This document shows positions 24,089-36,621 of a stretch of DNA of 64,000 bases, piece after piece. The notes beneath the pieces are model-generated. The model was not told the origin of the DNA. It worked only from the letters and a program-made list of their open reading frames with translations, and made no database searches. Every line of letters starts with the position of its first letter. The stretch's first letter is position 1. This DNA is from Astrocystis sublimbata. Its lineage: Eukaryota > Ascomycota > Sordariomycetes > Xylariales > Xylariaceae. The DNA lies in contig JAJNNY010000003.1 in assembly GCA_022453515.1 (NCBI GenBank), positions 992,001-1,056,000 of the forward strand, given 5' to 3'. A program made the translations under genes and the position numbers.

Positions 24089-27000
24089 ATGCCGCCGAGC
24101 ACGCTGCACAGGTCGCATACTTCCGAAGGAAGCAATCCCCCGCCCGACCGCCAGTACCACGCCTCGCATGGCCGCCCCAGCATAGCGACCCCCGCCTCGC
24201 GCCACGAACGAACTCCGAATACTCCTGCTAGGAAGGGCAGCAATGGCCGCGAAAGGGCCTTGCAGGACCCGGGCCTGAAGGACTACGTACGTTACCGTTG
24301 TGCCATGCCCACCATGCCACACTTGCTGTGCTTTCTGTACTTTCTGTGTAGCGAGTACACCATATGCTCCTTACCTACTACACTCACTCGGTGGACATGG
24401 ACTGGTGGGGGCTCGAGGCTGACTGGTTTGGTGGACAGCGTTTGGGGGAGTGTATTGGCAAGGGGGCTTTTGGTGCCGTCTACAAAGCTTTCAACTGGGG
24501 CACTGGCGAGGCTGTGGCTGTCAAGCAGATCAAGCTCGTCAACTTGCCTAAGAGCGAATTGCGTATGATCGAGGTAGGGTCCCTGGTGAAGATCAACTCG
24601 AGCGAGCTATAGATGTGTTGACTATGACCAGGCCGAGATCGATCTTCTGAAGAACCTCCACGTGAGCCGCCCTACTGCCCCCCATCCAGTCTGAGCACCC
24701 CCGGCCATACTAAACCACATGCAGCATGACAACATTGTCAAATATGTAGGATTCGTCAAATCAGCCGACTGTCTGAACATCATCCTGGAGTAGGTAACAA
24801 AAAGTCTCTATGCCCCCTGGCCCGTGCTTACCTCTCCAGATACTGCGAGAACGGTTCTCTTCATTCCATATGCAAAGCCTACGGGAAATTTCCCGAGAAC
24901 CTCGTTGGAGTTTACATGACCCAAGTGCTTCAGGGTCTCCAATATTTGCATGACCAAGGTGTCATTCATCGAGACATCAAAGGTGCGAATATTCTTACCA
25001 CCAAAGACGGCAAGGTCAAGCTTGCAGATTTCGGAGTGTCCACCAGTACCCTAGCTGGGCCAGACAAGGAGGCTCAAGTTGTCGGTACGCCCTATTGGAT
25101 GGCCCCCGAGATCATTGAGCTTTCGGGAGCCACTCCAGCTTCCGATATCTGGAGTTTGGGCTGCACTGTCATCGAGTTGCTCTCTGGAAGGCCCCCGTAT
25201 CATCACCTCCAGGCCATGCCCGCCCTTTTTGCCATCGTCAATGACGATCATCCTCCCCTGCCCGAAGGCGTGTCGTCGGTTAGTTATCTGATACCCCTTT
25301 CATTGTCTTCCACTAAACCCTTGGTAGGCTGCGCGCGACTTTTTGATGCAGTGTTTCCAAAAAGACCCCAACCTTCGAGTTTCAGCCCGGAAACTGCTCA
25401 AACACAACTGGATAGTAGGGTGTCGACGGTCCGACGCGCCTGTCGCCAAAGCCCCAGGCAATTTCAATCAAGCTGTGGAAGAAGTCAAGCAGTGGAACAA
25501 GGCCCTCACATCTGACAACAACCTTCGGTCGTCTACGAGCTCAGATTCCAGCATGTCTACGCAACACGTCCAGCCACACCCACGTCTTGTCTCTCAGGAG
25601 CACGCCAAACCTATCCTCCCAGTGCCGGCCAAAGGCCCATTCACCTTGGCGAAATCCAGACTCAGTGCGGAAGATTTCCGATCACCTGAACTCGCTGGTG
25701 AGCTTCCCCCACGGACCCTCTTCTACTTGGAACTGTATACTCACGCGGAACAGATGATGATAATTGGGACAATGACTTCGCGACAGCGATATCACCAAGT
25801 GCATTGCAACTTCCCCATATTAAGCCTCATGATCATTTTGGGGGCCTCTTATCTGCTGATCGCTTAAAAGCGTTTGCTTCAATCGACAACTCCCGCGACA
25901 TGTCCAGTAATTGGAATCCAGACGATACTAGCGGAGAACCGGCGACAATAAAACACGCACAGCCGATCCAGGATGAAGATCCTTTGGAGAAAACAATCAG
26001 GCCAAACTGGAATCATGCAACAAAGTCTGAGAGACACGACAGCCCATCAAAGCCGCGCTCTTCCAGAGCATCCCCTCGAAAGCAATCGGTTAGCTCCCAC
26101 CAGAGACACCATTCGCGAGCTAAAAGTAGCATAAGCAATAAGTTTGAGCTGCCTTCTCGTCCCGACCTAATGTATAGGGAACAAACGGTTGAGGATTATT
26201 CAGACCTTTTTGATAATGATGATGGTATCCTTAATCAGAGATTAAGCTTGAAGAAGGTATGTTTTCGCCCTTAGCCTTGTATATGTGGCTTGTAAAGCTT
26301 AATCGCGTGAACAGCAGCCTGACGCTCCCATCTTATTCCATCCTTCGGATTTGACTGGGCTACCGCGCTCGACGCAGTCACCCAGGGCTAGTAGCATGCG
26401 ACAAAAGCCGACATCACGCCCGTCAATCCTTCCAGGTCGCTCTTTCCAAAGATCCCAGTCGTCCATTGAAATTCAAAAATTCGCAGAAGACGACGAAGAA
26501 GATTTCTCAGATGTATTTGGCCCCAGCAATACCTTTGTCGAGAAGGATGAAAGTGAGATGGGTTCTGAAGACGGAAATCTGATGGTTGTGTCCCGCTTAT
26601 CAAACTCTTGGCTCGGCGACGACGAAGATGAGGATGACCCTTTCGCTTCCATGGACCCAGGCTGGGATGAGATGGATCTCGAAGCAAATATTGCAAGAGA
26701 TCGTCATGCAAGACTGGCCGAGAAAGTTGAAGAGCTTGTCCGCTTAATGAAATCAACAGAGAACGAGGAGAGACTTTTGGAGCTCTCTGGTAGCCTTGTA
26801 AGTGTCATATGGGCTGTACAACTGACAACATTCGATCACTAATATGCTTTCAAGCTGGAGGAACTCTGGGAGAGCGGCGAAGTCAAAGGTTTAATCATTA
26901 GCGCACATGGCCTGCTTCCTATACTTGAGATTCTGGAACCTTGCACAGTCAAGAGCAGGCAACACATGATCCTGCAACTACTCAAAGTTGTGAATACAGT

Positions 27001-29137
27001 CTGTTATTTCCTGCTCCAGTCTCATTGCGTCAATATCACTGACAAAATGGCAGATTATACTAGACGATGTTGAGATTCAGGAGAATCTTTGCTTTGTTGG
27101 TGGTATCCCGATCATCACCAAATTTGCAGCACGCCAGTACTCGAATGAAATACGATTAGAAGCAGCTGCATTTGTCAGGCAAATGTATCAAACTTCCACA
27201 CTTACGTTACAGATGTTTGTCAGTGCTGGTGGTCTGAATGTACTGGTCGAATTCCTAGACGAAGACTACGATAGCGCCCGTGATTTGGTGCTGATCGGTG
27301 TGAACGGCATCTGGAACGTCTTCGAGTTGCAGGTGAGAGACCCCAGCTAGTCTTGGGCCTCAGCCGCCAACTGATAATTGAAATAGGGACCGACTCCGAA
27401 GAACGACTTCTGCCGTATCTTCTCTCGGAGCAAAATTCTTGACCCATTGGCATTGGTGCTGCATAGGGTCCTTGATGAAGACGTGGAGACAGATCTTCAA
27501 GAACTGGTCGAGGGGAGAATTGTCAATATTTTCTACCTCTTCTCACAGGCTGAGAATTATGTGAAGGAGATGGTAGCTGATCGCCACGTCCTCAAGAGTC
27601 AGTCTTCCTGGTTTCCTGTGCTGTTCGCAACTAACTGTTTGGTAGGTGTCTTGAAGGACCTTCGGCGAATGACTCCTCTGCACCAGATCACCATGTTGAA
27701 ATTCATTAAGAATCTCTCCATGTTATCAACAACGCTCGACACCCTTCACTCCGCTGATGCCATCGACCTGCTCATTGAACTCTTGAGCACTAGCATCAAA
27801 AAGGGACACCCCCACTTCCGCGAGATATCTAACCAGGTTCTCAATACCATGTTCAATCTCTGTCGATTGAGCAAAGACCGCCAGGAGTATGCGGCCGTCA
27901 ACGGAATTATCCCCCTCCTCCTCAAGATCATGAAAACCGATAGGCCCCCTAAGGAGTTCGCCTTGCCAATCTTATGTGACATGGCTCACTCCGGCAGCAA
28001 AGGTCGTAGATATCTATGGCAAAACAAGGGGCTCGACTTCTATGTATCACTTCTTTCGGATCAATATTGGCAAGTCACTGCACTTGACGCCATATTCGTC
28101 TGGTGAGTTTGTCCCAACATCATAACGAGCGAACTGCCCTAACTGTTGATAGGTTGCAAGAAGAGACGGCCAAAGTCGAAGGTCATCTAGCGAACGGCAA
28201 TTTCACGGAAGCGATTGTGTCTTGCTTTCACAATCCGAAGTTGAATGCATTTGACCCGAATTTGTTGGAGCCACTTCTCAAATTGCTGCGTCTCTCACCC
28301 ACTTTGGCAGCTTCATTAGCTAGGCCCGACATGTACTCGGGTATTGCCCAGCGTCTTACACACAAAAAAGCTGTGGTGCGGCTTAATCTTCTTCGTCTTG
28401 TACGAAACATCCTTGAGACGAATGAGCACGGTGGTGTTATCAATCTTGGAGAGCGTCGGCTTAAAGCTCTCTTGGATACCGTTCGTGTTCTCACAGAGAA
28501 AGACTCAGCAGTGCTTGTGCGCAATCTTGCATCTGACCTCTTTTTCTCGTATATTGGTGGAAATGGGGATCAGTCAATGCCGACAATGGCATCTGCGCCT
28601 ACAACAACTCATTCCCGCCCAGCTGCGAGACGCATCTATACCCCACCATCACTCCACGCTACACCGTCTATCCCCCAAACACCTACTCATGCTTCTCGGC
28701 ACTCTCAGTCTCTTGCCTACATCGAGGTTGCTGCCAGCCCTAAACGTACCGCTGTATCATTAGCTCATGAGCGAGATAGTGCTCTCCAGCGCCCGAGAAG
28801 TAGGGACGAGAATTCGGGCATTCCGGTCAGTTCAATACCCCGTCGAGTCAGTGGTGATGCACAAGCCGGCGTTGGCAGCCCCATCGGCAACAAGAGTCGA
28901 GTGTCCCGAGCTTCAGGCCTATATCAAAGGCCTAGCTTGAGCTCCATAACCAATCCACGCAGCGAGAGCGAATCATCAAACAAAGAAAATATAACGAGCG
29001 CCAGCAGACGCTCTCGGTACTCCACCACACATTCACCGCCGGCGGTGAGTGGTGGCTCCGGAGTCAGCACGTCATTTCCAGTGAAGCACAGGCGAAGCCG
29101 AGCTCCAAGTGACGAAAAGAGCAAATGGGGTGCATAG
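24089..29137 (+). CDS. sepH: Septation initiation network protein kinase SepH (Cdc7 orthologue)
   Basis: This Ser/Thr kinase of the STE group is known in fission yeast (Cdc7) and Aspergillus (SepH) to act below the Spg1 GTPase to trigger septation at the spindle pole body. Thirteen exons are inferred: 24089-24286, 24439-24573, 24632-24661, 24725-24789, 24840-25278, 25328-25697, 25754-26256, 26315-26797, 26855-26998, 27054-27332, 27387-27597, 27646-28102 and 28153-29137, about 1,432 aa. The kinase domain spans about residues 67-315: glycine loop [14 protein letters not shown]-type Lys95 (VAVKQIKL), HRDIKGAN at 186-193, DFG at 206, APE at 231. The N-terminal leader [21 protein letters not shown] is the family hallmark. 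A disordered acidic middle ([13 protein letters not shown]) precedes an ARM/HEAT-like C-terminal region (e.g. [35 protein letters not shown]), then a Ser-rich tail. The 48-nt intron at 27598-27645 is divisible by three and could be retained. Confidence 0.93.
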
Positions 29138-30694
29138 TGGCGCTCGCTGTGGTGACGATGGTTGAAGATGTGTTGTTGAGTGGAGGTCATCTGCAAACTC
29201 ATTTCCCACACGCGTTGAACGCGAGTACGGATTTTCCTTGGTAACATTGCATGGTTAGCGGGCATCTGGGATCTCGGCGTTGGCAAATGCTATCTCTTGC
29301 ATGGGAAGGCTTTTGTTTTTGAGTTAATGTATAATAGGAAAGGCATTTGAGCGAGGCTGGAGCTCGTACACGAAAGGTATAGAGAGGCGCCGTGATCACT
29401 AGAAGCCCCATGCAATGAAGAACAGAAGACGTGCAAACGAAGAAGCAGCGAGGTTTACGAGGGACTCATGCTTGAGGTTGCCTAGTTAGGTAGTCAACGC
29501 TTATCGAGTTTGCCAAAAAAAAAAAAAAAAAAAAAAAAAAAGCAGCAGCCTCTATATGATGTGACTTGATACACCTGCAGAATATAATGGCCGCTACAGT
29601 CTATGTAAGCTCAGGCTAAATGGCGCGAACCCCAGTCCAATCCGATGAGGTAAGCGTGAGCTGCAGGGTAACAATGCATGATATTCGAAATGGCCCATTT
29701 ACATGAGCATCTCACGATCGAACCCCTCTTTTTTCGTAGGGGCAACGAACCATTAAACGAGAGTGAGTTTCTCCAGGTTGTCGACCTTGCCATCAGTGGC
29801 ACCACGACTACTGCTGCGCTGCCTCATACTATGGCATGCACGGAGGCATTTGGTATGCGAAAGTTTCTGACCGAGGGATTTCATACAACTCCTTGCGTCA
29901 GAGATGCCCAAGTGCCTAGGTAGGTATAAGTTAACGGTCGGGACTCGGCAGCAATACTAGCAGCAGCAGCAGCAGCAGCACCGGAAACAGGCGTCAATCG
30001 CAGTGGACCAGCTGTTGAGAATGCAATCGCGGACTCTGGAAAACTTCCGATGATGGCAGACTGTGTTTGTCGTTAAGGGATGCTGCAACATAGCATAGGC
30101 GTATAGATGAAGCCACGGCCGGTGCGGCGCGCAAGAGAGCTAGCTGTTGCTCGTTGATTATTATCAAAATTCATGTCGTTGCTAGAGGATCAAATTGGCT
30201 GCCAAAAGTCTTTTTGTCAACGAATTACGAGACTAATATGGTATAGTGATTGCATCAGAATGTTCAACGGTTTGGGAATGATGCTTGATCGACAGTCCTG
30301 TTCTGGTTGTTTCTTGGGTTGGGGAACAAAAATACGATTGGTTCATGGATTCTTGGACAAAGGAAATTAGGCATGTCCGTTGGTTGCTGCGAGCTCGAGC
30401 TTGAAACGATACGCGATTAAGGGCACCGCAAATAGCTCAGATGGCAAATCTTACATTGCGACCATGACAAGTTAATATTTAGTTAATTATGCGAGGCATA
30501 CAATTGCCCGATACAAAGCATCCGGTGTGAGTCTGAGTCCATTACTCCTACAATAGGTAACAGTAGTTGTTCTGAACTTTAATTGCAATCTGAGGCGCCT
30601 CGCTTTTCTTTTCTTTTCTCCAATGACAACTATGCTGAGATCATGTCTTTACATTTATCCATATCAACAATATATCATCACCATGACCATTGAC
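29138..30694. other. Intergenic with simple repeats
   Basis: Contains a 27-base poly(A) run at 29515-29541 and a short (CAG)n tract at 29961-29980. No gene is supported. Confidence 0.55.
29515..29541 (+). repeat. Poly(A) homopolymer run
   Basis: 27 consecutive A. It may be a retroposon tail or simple slippage; no target-site duplication or retroposed body was identified beside it. Confidence 0.9.
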
Positions 30695-32298
30695 CTAATT
30701 ATCAAGTAAAATTCCATCCTGGTGGTCACCTGCGGTATCAGTCTGGTTGTTTTCCTGGAGATCGGGCCGGGCAGTCGGCTGGGCATCGCCATAATGGCTC
30801 GTTTCACCATCGTCACCATCATCGGGGTCAGGCTTCGTGGGATCATGGTTATCCGGTGGTTCGTCGTCGTCAGGGTCATCAGGGTAGGGACCGGGTAGGT
30901 TGCCAGAAGGCCCCTCGGGACTGTTTTGAGAAAAGGCGTTATAGTTAGCATCTAATACCTGCTTGGGGGCAAGTTTCGACTCATGGATTTCAGATGTCTC
31001 TCGAGCGTAGACACAATCATGACAACAACGCAGACCATGGTCTGGACCGGGGAATAGAAGACCTAAAATATACTAACTCGTTGTAAATTATGCAGTGCTG
31101 AGGGCACTTCTGCGAAGGGTGGATAACTGACATCGGCTCCAGGAACATGTCGACCTTACCGACTCCACCCAAGTAAGTAAGTATATTAGCCAGCTTTCGC
31201 AATTTTTCCACGTCGGATTGGGAGGGAATTGCATGAGATCAGGTTTCACGATTGCTAAACTTACAGTTATACGATTTTTGCCATTTGTTGCTCCAAGCCC
31301 ATCCACCTTTGTTCGGCCCACACTTCTTGGCGAGGATCTCCTGCGCCTCGTCGATTTCCGGTCCCACGACGCTGTTGAGGGATTCAAAAAGTCAGCGAGG
31401 ACCTTTTACAGCCGTGGAGAGATTTTCCAATTGTATTGTAAGAGTGAGCGAGTTGAGTGAGTGGCTCGGGATAATTAATTACTCACTGGTCACGCATGAA
31501 TGTCTTGCAGTTGCAGATCCAGACGGCATCCCATTCTATGTTTTGGAAGCCCAAGGTCAGCAGCAAGCAGCAATGGATAGACGTTTTTCGCCTTCGCATT
31601 CGCACAAAACAGGTTCCTAGCGGCTTTGTGGAATCTGTCTGCGAGAGATATCAGAGGGCAGGATGGAGGGGTTAGTGAGTTGACAACATACTTGCCCAGG
31701 CGCCGCTGTAGCTGGCCATGCCGATCTTGTGGGTTTGTCCCCATCTCACCAATTTCCGTTTCGCCTCCTTGACAAGTTCGGGATGCATTGTCTATACATA
31801 TATAGCACACTAGCGTCAGCAAACTTTTTTCTTCCCTTTTTTTCACTTATAGCGAAAAATATGTCCCAATGCCCCAGGAGCTTGTAGAAACTTCGGAAGC
31901 GGAATGGTTTTTTTTATCAGGGTACATAGTGCCGAGGGAGGGAGGGGGTAATTCAATCGAAGGACTTCGAATACCTACCCTGCGCCAGCAGCCGACTGAT
32001 TCCAGTGGGACAATGATCGAGCCGGGAAGGCTCCCATTCGTGGGCTTGAGGATCTCGGTGTCATTGAATGGAATCCCTGCGGCTTGGGTTGAAGTCAGTG
32101 TATGTGGTTTGGCTGACAATAAGCAGTGCTCAAGGTCTCTCTCTAGGTCTTTCAGGCCTCATAGCAGGAACAGGGCAGCGCGGAACATATTGATTGCCGC
32201 AGTACACAGCCTTGGGTGGCGCCATGCATGGAGGATTCCGACTACTAACCTGCGACGATGAGTGCCAGCAGAGGGAGGAAAGAACCAAGAATCTTCAT
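30695..32298 (-). CDS. Putative secreted protein with acidic Asp/Pro-rich tail
   Basis: A multi-exon gene on the minus strand. Exon 1 (32298-32250) encodes a classic signal peptide, MKILGSFLPLLALIVAG. Exon 2 is 32076-31979 (GIPFNDTEILKPTNGSLPGSIIVPLESVGCWRR) and exon 3 is 31791-31692 (TMHPELVKEAKRKLVRWGQTHKIGMASYSGAWA). Further coding blocks lie at about 31550-31490 (FQNIEWDAVWICNCKTFMRD), 31393-31268 (VVGPEIDEAQEILAKKCGPNKGGWAWSNKWQKSYN) and about 31160-31078 (GKVDMFLEPMSVIHPSQKCPQHCIIYNE). The final exon ends at 30695 and is very acidic (PYPDDPDDDEPPDNHDP). Cys residues are spaced as in secreted proteins. I do not recognise a family. Some internal exon borders between 31690 and 30925 are unresolved. 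An effector-like or wall-associated role is possible but unproven. Confidence 0.6.
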
Positions 32299-33511
32299 AT
32301 TGATATTGATACGTGCTATGGAGATACAGAATAGAGCTTGCAGAAGAGAATCTAATGATGACGATGATGATATTAGGGGTTACAAATGATTGAATCGTGG
32401 GCAGGACGCCATTCAAAACCGACGATTTCTGGATCAAGACTTTTTGTTGGGGGAGGAGTGAAGGAGGGAAAATTGACCCATATGCTCGCTTCTTGTCACG
32501 GATAGATACCTAGCTAGGTAAGTGGTAGGTAAGAAGGACCTCTTGAGATCCCTTTGCTAATGGCAATTTTCTTCCTTAACACGAACGCACAGTGGAAAGT
32601 TAAACTCGCCTGAGCCCAGGCAGGCAGCTCAATCTAGCCAACTTTATCCTTGGCCAAGACGTAACTTTCAACATGCAGCAGCAAAAATATAAAGCGGATG
32701 ACAATCGAAAGAGGTCGAGCGACCAAAGTCGACTCATAATCTTCAGCCGCTCTCTTTGCTGCACTAGAATGTTCTTGCTACTGGAGTATATACAAGGCAC
32801 ATGTCTGTATTGATAAGCACGGGGTGTCGATGATCATTAGGGATTTCGAAATCTATTTACTTATTTATTTATCGCGGCGATCGGAGGGCATTTGGTGGAA
32901 CATTGATTGGAAGTCTCTGATGTCTTCATCCGGCTCGGAGTCGACCCTTGCCGGTCAACGATAAAAGATCGGTCCTCGGAAAATATGACAACGGAATATC
33001 CGCTCTAACCAACCAGGTAGAGAAATCACACGGGGAGGTCTGTCTATCTGCTTGATTGGTTTACTCTTGGTCGTCTTGCCACATCAGTTCAGGAGGCTTG
33101 CTAATATGAAAATGGGAGGATGAGGTAACTTGCCCATATCCCGGGCTCGCTCTCTATTTTCGACAACCGGGCCATAACCTCGATATCGGCACTGGTGTAT
33201 GTAGCCTTTGAACAAGATCTAGCATACCTGCGAAGCGGTTTGCAACATAAAAAACACTCATCGAAATTTAAAATCAATTTTGCGTATCCGCTATGCACGA
33301 CCTTGCTTGGGATAATTAACATGTTTCAATACAATACACCCCGCTGGTGCCTTCTCTTGTTGGGGGCAAGAATTAATAATACGCCAATGTCGGCTTCTGC
33401 ATGACAGTCGTCCTAGTGTATCATTCCCTGAGCACCGTGCTCCAAATATTGTCTGACAAAGCTCGACTGTCCCAGTAGCTAGTAAGACATGTGCCGTTTC
33501 TGGTCCCGTTC
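32299..33511. other. Intergenic, no feature seen
   Basis: Upstream region of the secreted-protein gene and downstream region of rae1. No ORF or RNA gene is supported. Confidence 0.5.
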
Positions 33512-34704
33512 CTAACGCTTCTTTACACTAGGACGCGGCTTGCACTCGTCTCCTTGGATAGGATGTAGCATGACTTTGTTGGGGTAGTTTGTATTGTTGG
33601 CGAAATAGCCCTTAGACCAGTCATAGCCGACGGCGTATGCGAAAATGGTGCCAGAGGAGTTGAAGGTAGTGGCGACGATGCTTCCTCCAACTGTCGGGTA
33701 GCCCTTCAGACGATGCTTAGCATCTTTATCCCAAAAGTGGAAGGTTCCGTCACTCCCGGCGGTACTGAAGGTTCCATGTTGAGGATGGAATGAGATATCA
33801 TTAACGGTATAGACTTGCGTGGTGTTGCCCGATGGCGGGTCGCGGTGGCACTTGAAAGAGAAGTTGGCGCTGTATTTGGACATTAGTACACTGAGAGCGA
33901 GCAAGCGGCGGAACGCGGAATGATGACTGACCTCGAGTCTTTGTCCTCGACATATTGTATAGCACACCGTCCCTCGATACTGCCGATGGCGAACCCGGAG
34001 GCGTCCGAAAAACAGCTGACAACTCGAGTTTGCCACTTAAGGGGGCTCTGTAGCGTCTTGTAGAATTTGAGGGGATCTTGCAAGTTTATGACGTTGATGT
34101 ATCGATCTGCTGTGCCGACGACGAGGAGGCTGTTGCGTACATCCATGGTGTAGACGCGGTCTTGGCAAGTCACGGTGCCAATGGGGTTTGGGGATCTCAA
34201 ATCCCAATATTTGATCGTCTTGTCCCACGAGCCGGTTACCACCATGGGGCCGCTGGAATTTGGTAGCTCGAAGAATCGCGCGCACCTGACGGCGCTGTCG
34301 TGGGCCGCGACTTGGGTGGTCTGTAGGGTCTGCAAGTCACAAATCTTGGCCTGTTTGTCCGCGCCACACGATACAAGTTTGTTCCCGTCCTACGGTCAGA
34401 ATCAGCAAATGTAGTCGGGCAGGCCAGAGTGGGATCGGGATGGTACCTTTGAAAAATCGACATTGAATACGACATCGTCGTGCTCGTACATGTGCTTCCC
34501 TTCGCTCGAGCCGTTGCCGGCTACCTGGTATATGCGGACCTTCTTGTCCCAGCTGGATATGGCGAGGATGTCGGCGGCGGGGGAGAAGGTGAGGTCGGTG
34601 ATGGTGTCGTCCGGGGGATTCGCGAGGGCCACGTCGTTCTTCAGGTCGCCGATGGTGGCACCTCCCGCAGCAGGGGCAGTGCTGCCAGTGCCAAAGAGCG
34701 CCAT
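33512..34704 (-). CDS. rae1: mRNA export factor Rae1/Gle2 (WD40)
   Basis: Three exons, 34704-34447, 34389-33932 and 33869-33512, give 357 aa, the usual family length of about 350-370. This WD40 beta-propeller binds nucleoporin GLEBS motifs and works in mRNA export and nuclear pore function; the Aspergillus orthologue is SonA. Diagnostic stretches are DTITDLTFSPAADILAISSWDKKVRIYQV near the N-terminus, then SGPMVVTGSWDKTIKYWDLRSP, VYTMDVRNSLLVVGTADRYINVINL, SIEGRCAIQYVEDKDS, and TVNDISFHPQHGTFSTAGSDGTFHFWDKDAKHRLKGYPTVGGSI. The protein starts MALFGTGSTAPAAGG and ends PRPSVKKR. Intron phases agree at both junctions. Confidence 0.95.
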
Positions 34705-36621
34705 CCTGACTCTTGTATGATCGATGTACGGTACGTGATACTGATGCGAAGTAAGGCTGATGCGGTAGTTGGTAGTCGGTCGGTAGAAATGGTGGGAAGG
34801 TGGAACGGTGGAAAGGTAAGTTGATCAAGTCAACAGGCGCGCAGTCGATGGGCGTGATGGGCGCGTGCAAGAGCTTGATATAGCTTGGGGACCATCAGAC
34901 GGAATAGCTTGGTCCCAAGTAGCTATAATAAATCGTTAAAAATGCAGGCTCGCATTGCCAGTGGTTAGGTCCAGGTGCAGGTGGTCAACTTGTCAAGTCG
35001 ATGAAGATGAAGAGGGCGGGCTCGACGCGATCATTCGGAAATGGTTGGTCTTGGTTGAGTGAAGCTAGATGCTTGAGGCTACTACCTACTGCCAGTCGCA
35101 AAAAAAGTTAGGCGGGCTGAGGTGATAGGTGGTACCGCTAGGTGCCTGGCACTCAGTGTGCAAAATAAATGAGACGCTTTCGGGGTAACTAACCTACACA
35201 GGCACCTAAGCTTTTTGCCCAGAGCAGAGCTCGAACCAATCGGAACCAGCCATGAGCTTCTGACAGGGCCTCTTGGAGGTACTTACCTAGGTACCCTAAG
35301 CACATGCAGGCTGGGGCAGGCAGCTGCCCAGGTGGATACTTGCCTTGCGACATACGCATCTGTAATTGGCCAACTCCAAAAGGCAGCCTTGGTGCGTGCC
35401 TTTCCTTAGCTGTTCCCCACAGCATGCGCCCCACCCGCTAAGAAAAAAAATACAAAAGCCATCCAGCTTGATGCATGCGCATTCACATTCTTCTCTCCTT
35501 CTCCAACCCCCTCGCCCAACAAATCGCTATCGAAGCTACAAACAGAGACTTCGGGATCATTCCCATCGTCTCACTTCTCATTCAGCTTTGGGAGAAAGTC
35601 CCCGGACGGCTCTTTTGCGTTTTCTTTCTTTTCCCTCGGGGAGGGAGGGAGTTGCAACAAGACGATAGCGGAAACGCGCCGCCATAGAAGCACAGCGGCT
35701 TACGTCCACCCTTTTCGCGTTCCGTTTCTCTCGGTAACTCCAGCAGGTTCGCATCCGCCCCTCCTGCCCGGCGCTGGCTTCGGTCGCGCTGTAAGAAAAT
35801 CAGCTCTGCCCACCCGCTCGGTGCCTGACGCTGCGGCTTCTGCCTTTATTCTCCTCCGGTCTCGGGGTCCCCCATGGACGAAGATATGAGTCCGCGGCCT
35901 TGGGGCTTGGGGAGTCTGGGCGGTGCTGCGGTGTCGTCGTGCTCGTGTGGTGGCGGTTCTGATGGCTAGGTAGTGCCGTGGATCGGACGTTCTGGGTCAG
36001 AGAACATAGTGGACGCGGGTAAGACACCTTTTTGTCGAGATTGATAGTTATGCGATTGCCTTGCTTTGCCTGCTCGTCGGGTAAGGCTTGGTTACTCGAT
36101 GGGGCTTATTCTTGGTGCGAGGGGGTTCAATCGTGGGAGCGGGATTTATCAAGTATGTGGGCTCGTGGTTGGATGGACCAAGTTGTCTTCCTGCATCAGT
36201 GACTAGATGCCTCTACACACTCTAGGCTTCGTGGGAAGCCCCCTTGGTGTCTATGATGCTGTGCAAGCAACAGTTCGGTCTCCATTCCCTTGTTCAGGTG
36301 ATGATATCCAATATAGAGTCAAGCACTGAGGCGATCCACACAGTGGTGAACCCCTTGAAGACCAAAATATGCGTTATGGTATCTGATGAACTTTTCCTAT
36401 TCCTGGTTATACTTGTCTGGGTATAGAGATGGGGGTCAGTTCGGTCTGACTCCTTTGAACGAATCAATAATGAAAATTACAAATGAGTATATATATGTAT
36501 ATCCTGTTCCTCCCTTTGAGGGTAATGGTCTATAAACGTTTTTCGAATAAGTTATCGTCATCATGATTTTCCGCTTGCATTGAAATCCAAAGACACGCTT
36601 GCCATGTCCCAGTCCGGCATC
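34705..36621. other. Intergenic, promoter side of rae1
   Basis: Contains an exact TACCTAGGTA palindrome at 35284-35293 and CT-rich tracts (about 35490-35760). Small overlapping frames have no domain support. The leader of rae1 presumably lies at 34705-34870. Confidence 0.45.

Noticed and set aside
30431..30475. tRNA-like A-box (TAGCTCAGATGG)
   Set aside because: No B-box, T-stem or acceptor-stem pairing is found downstream, so a tRNA is not supported. No other tRNA or rRNA gene was recognised in the window.
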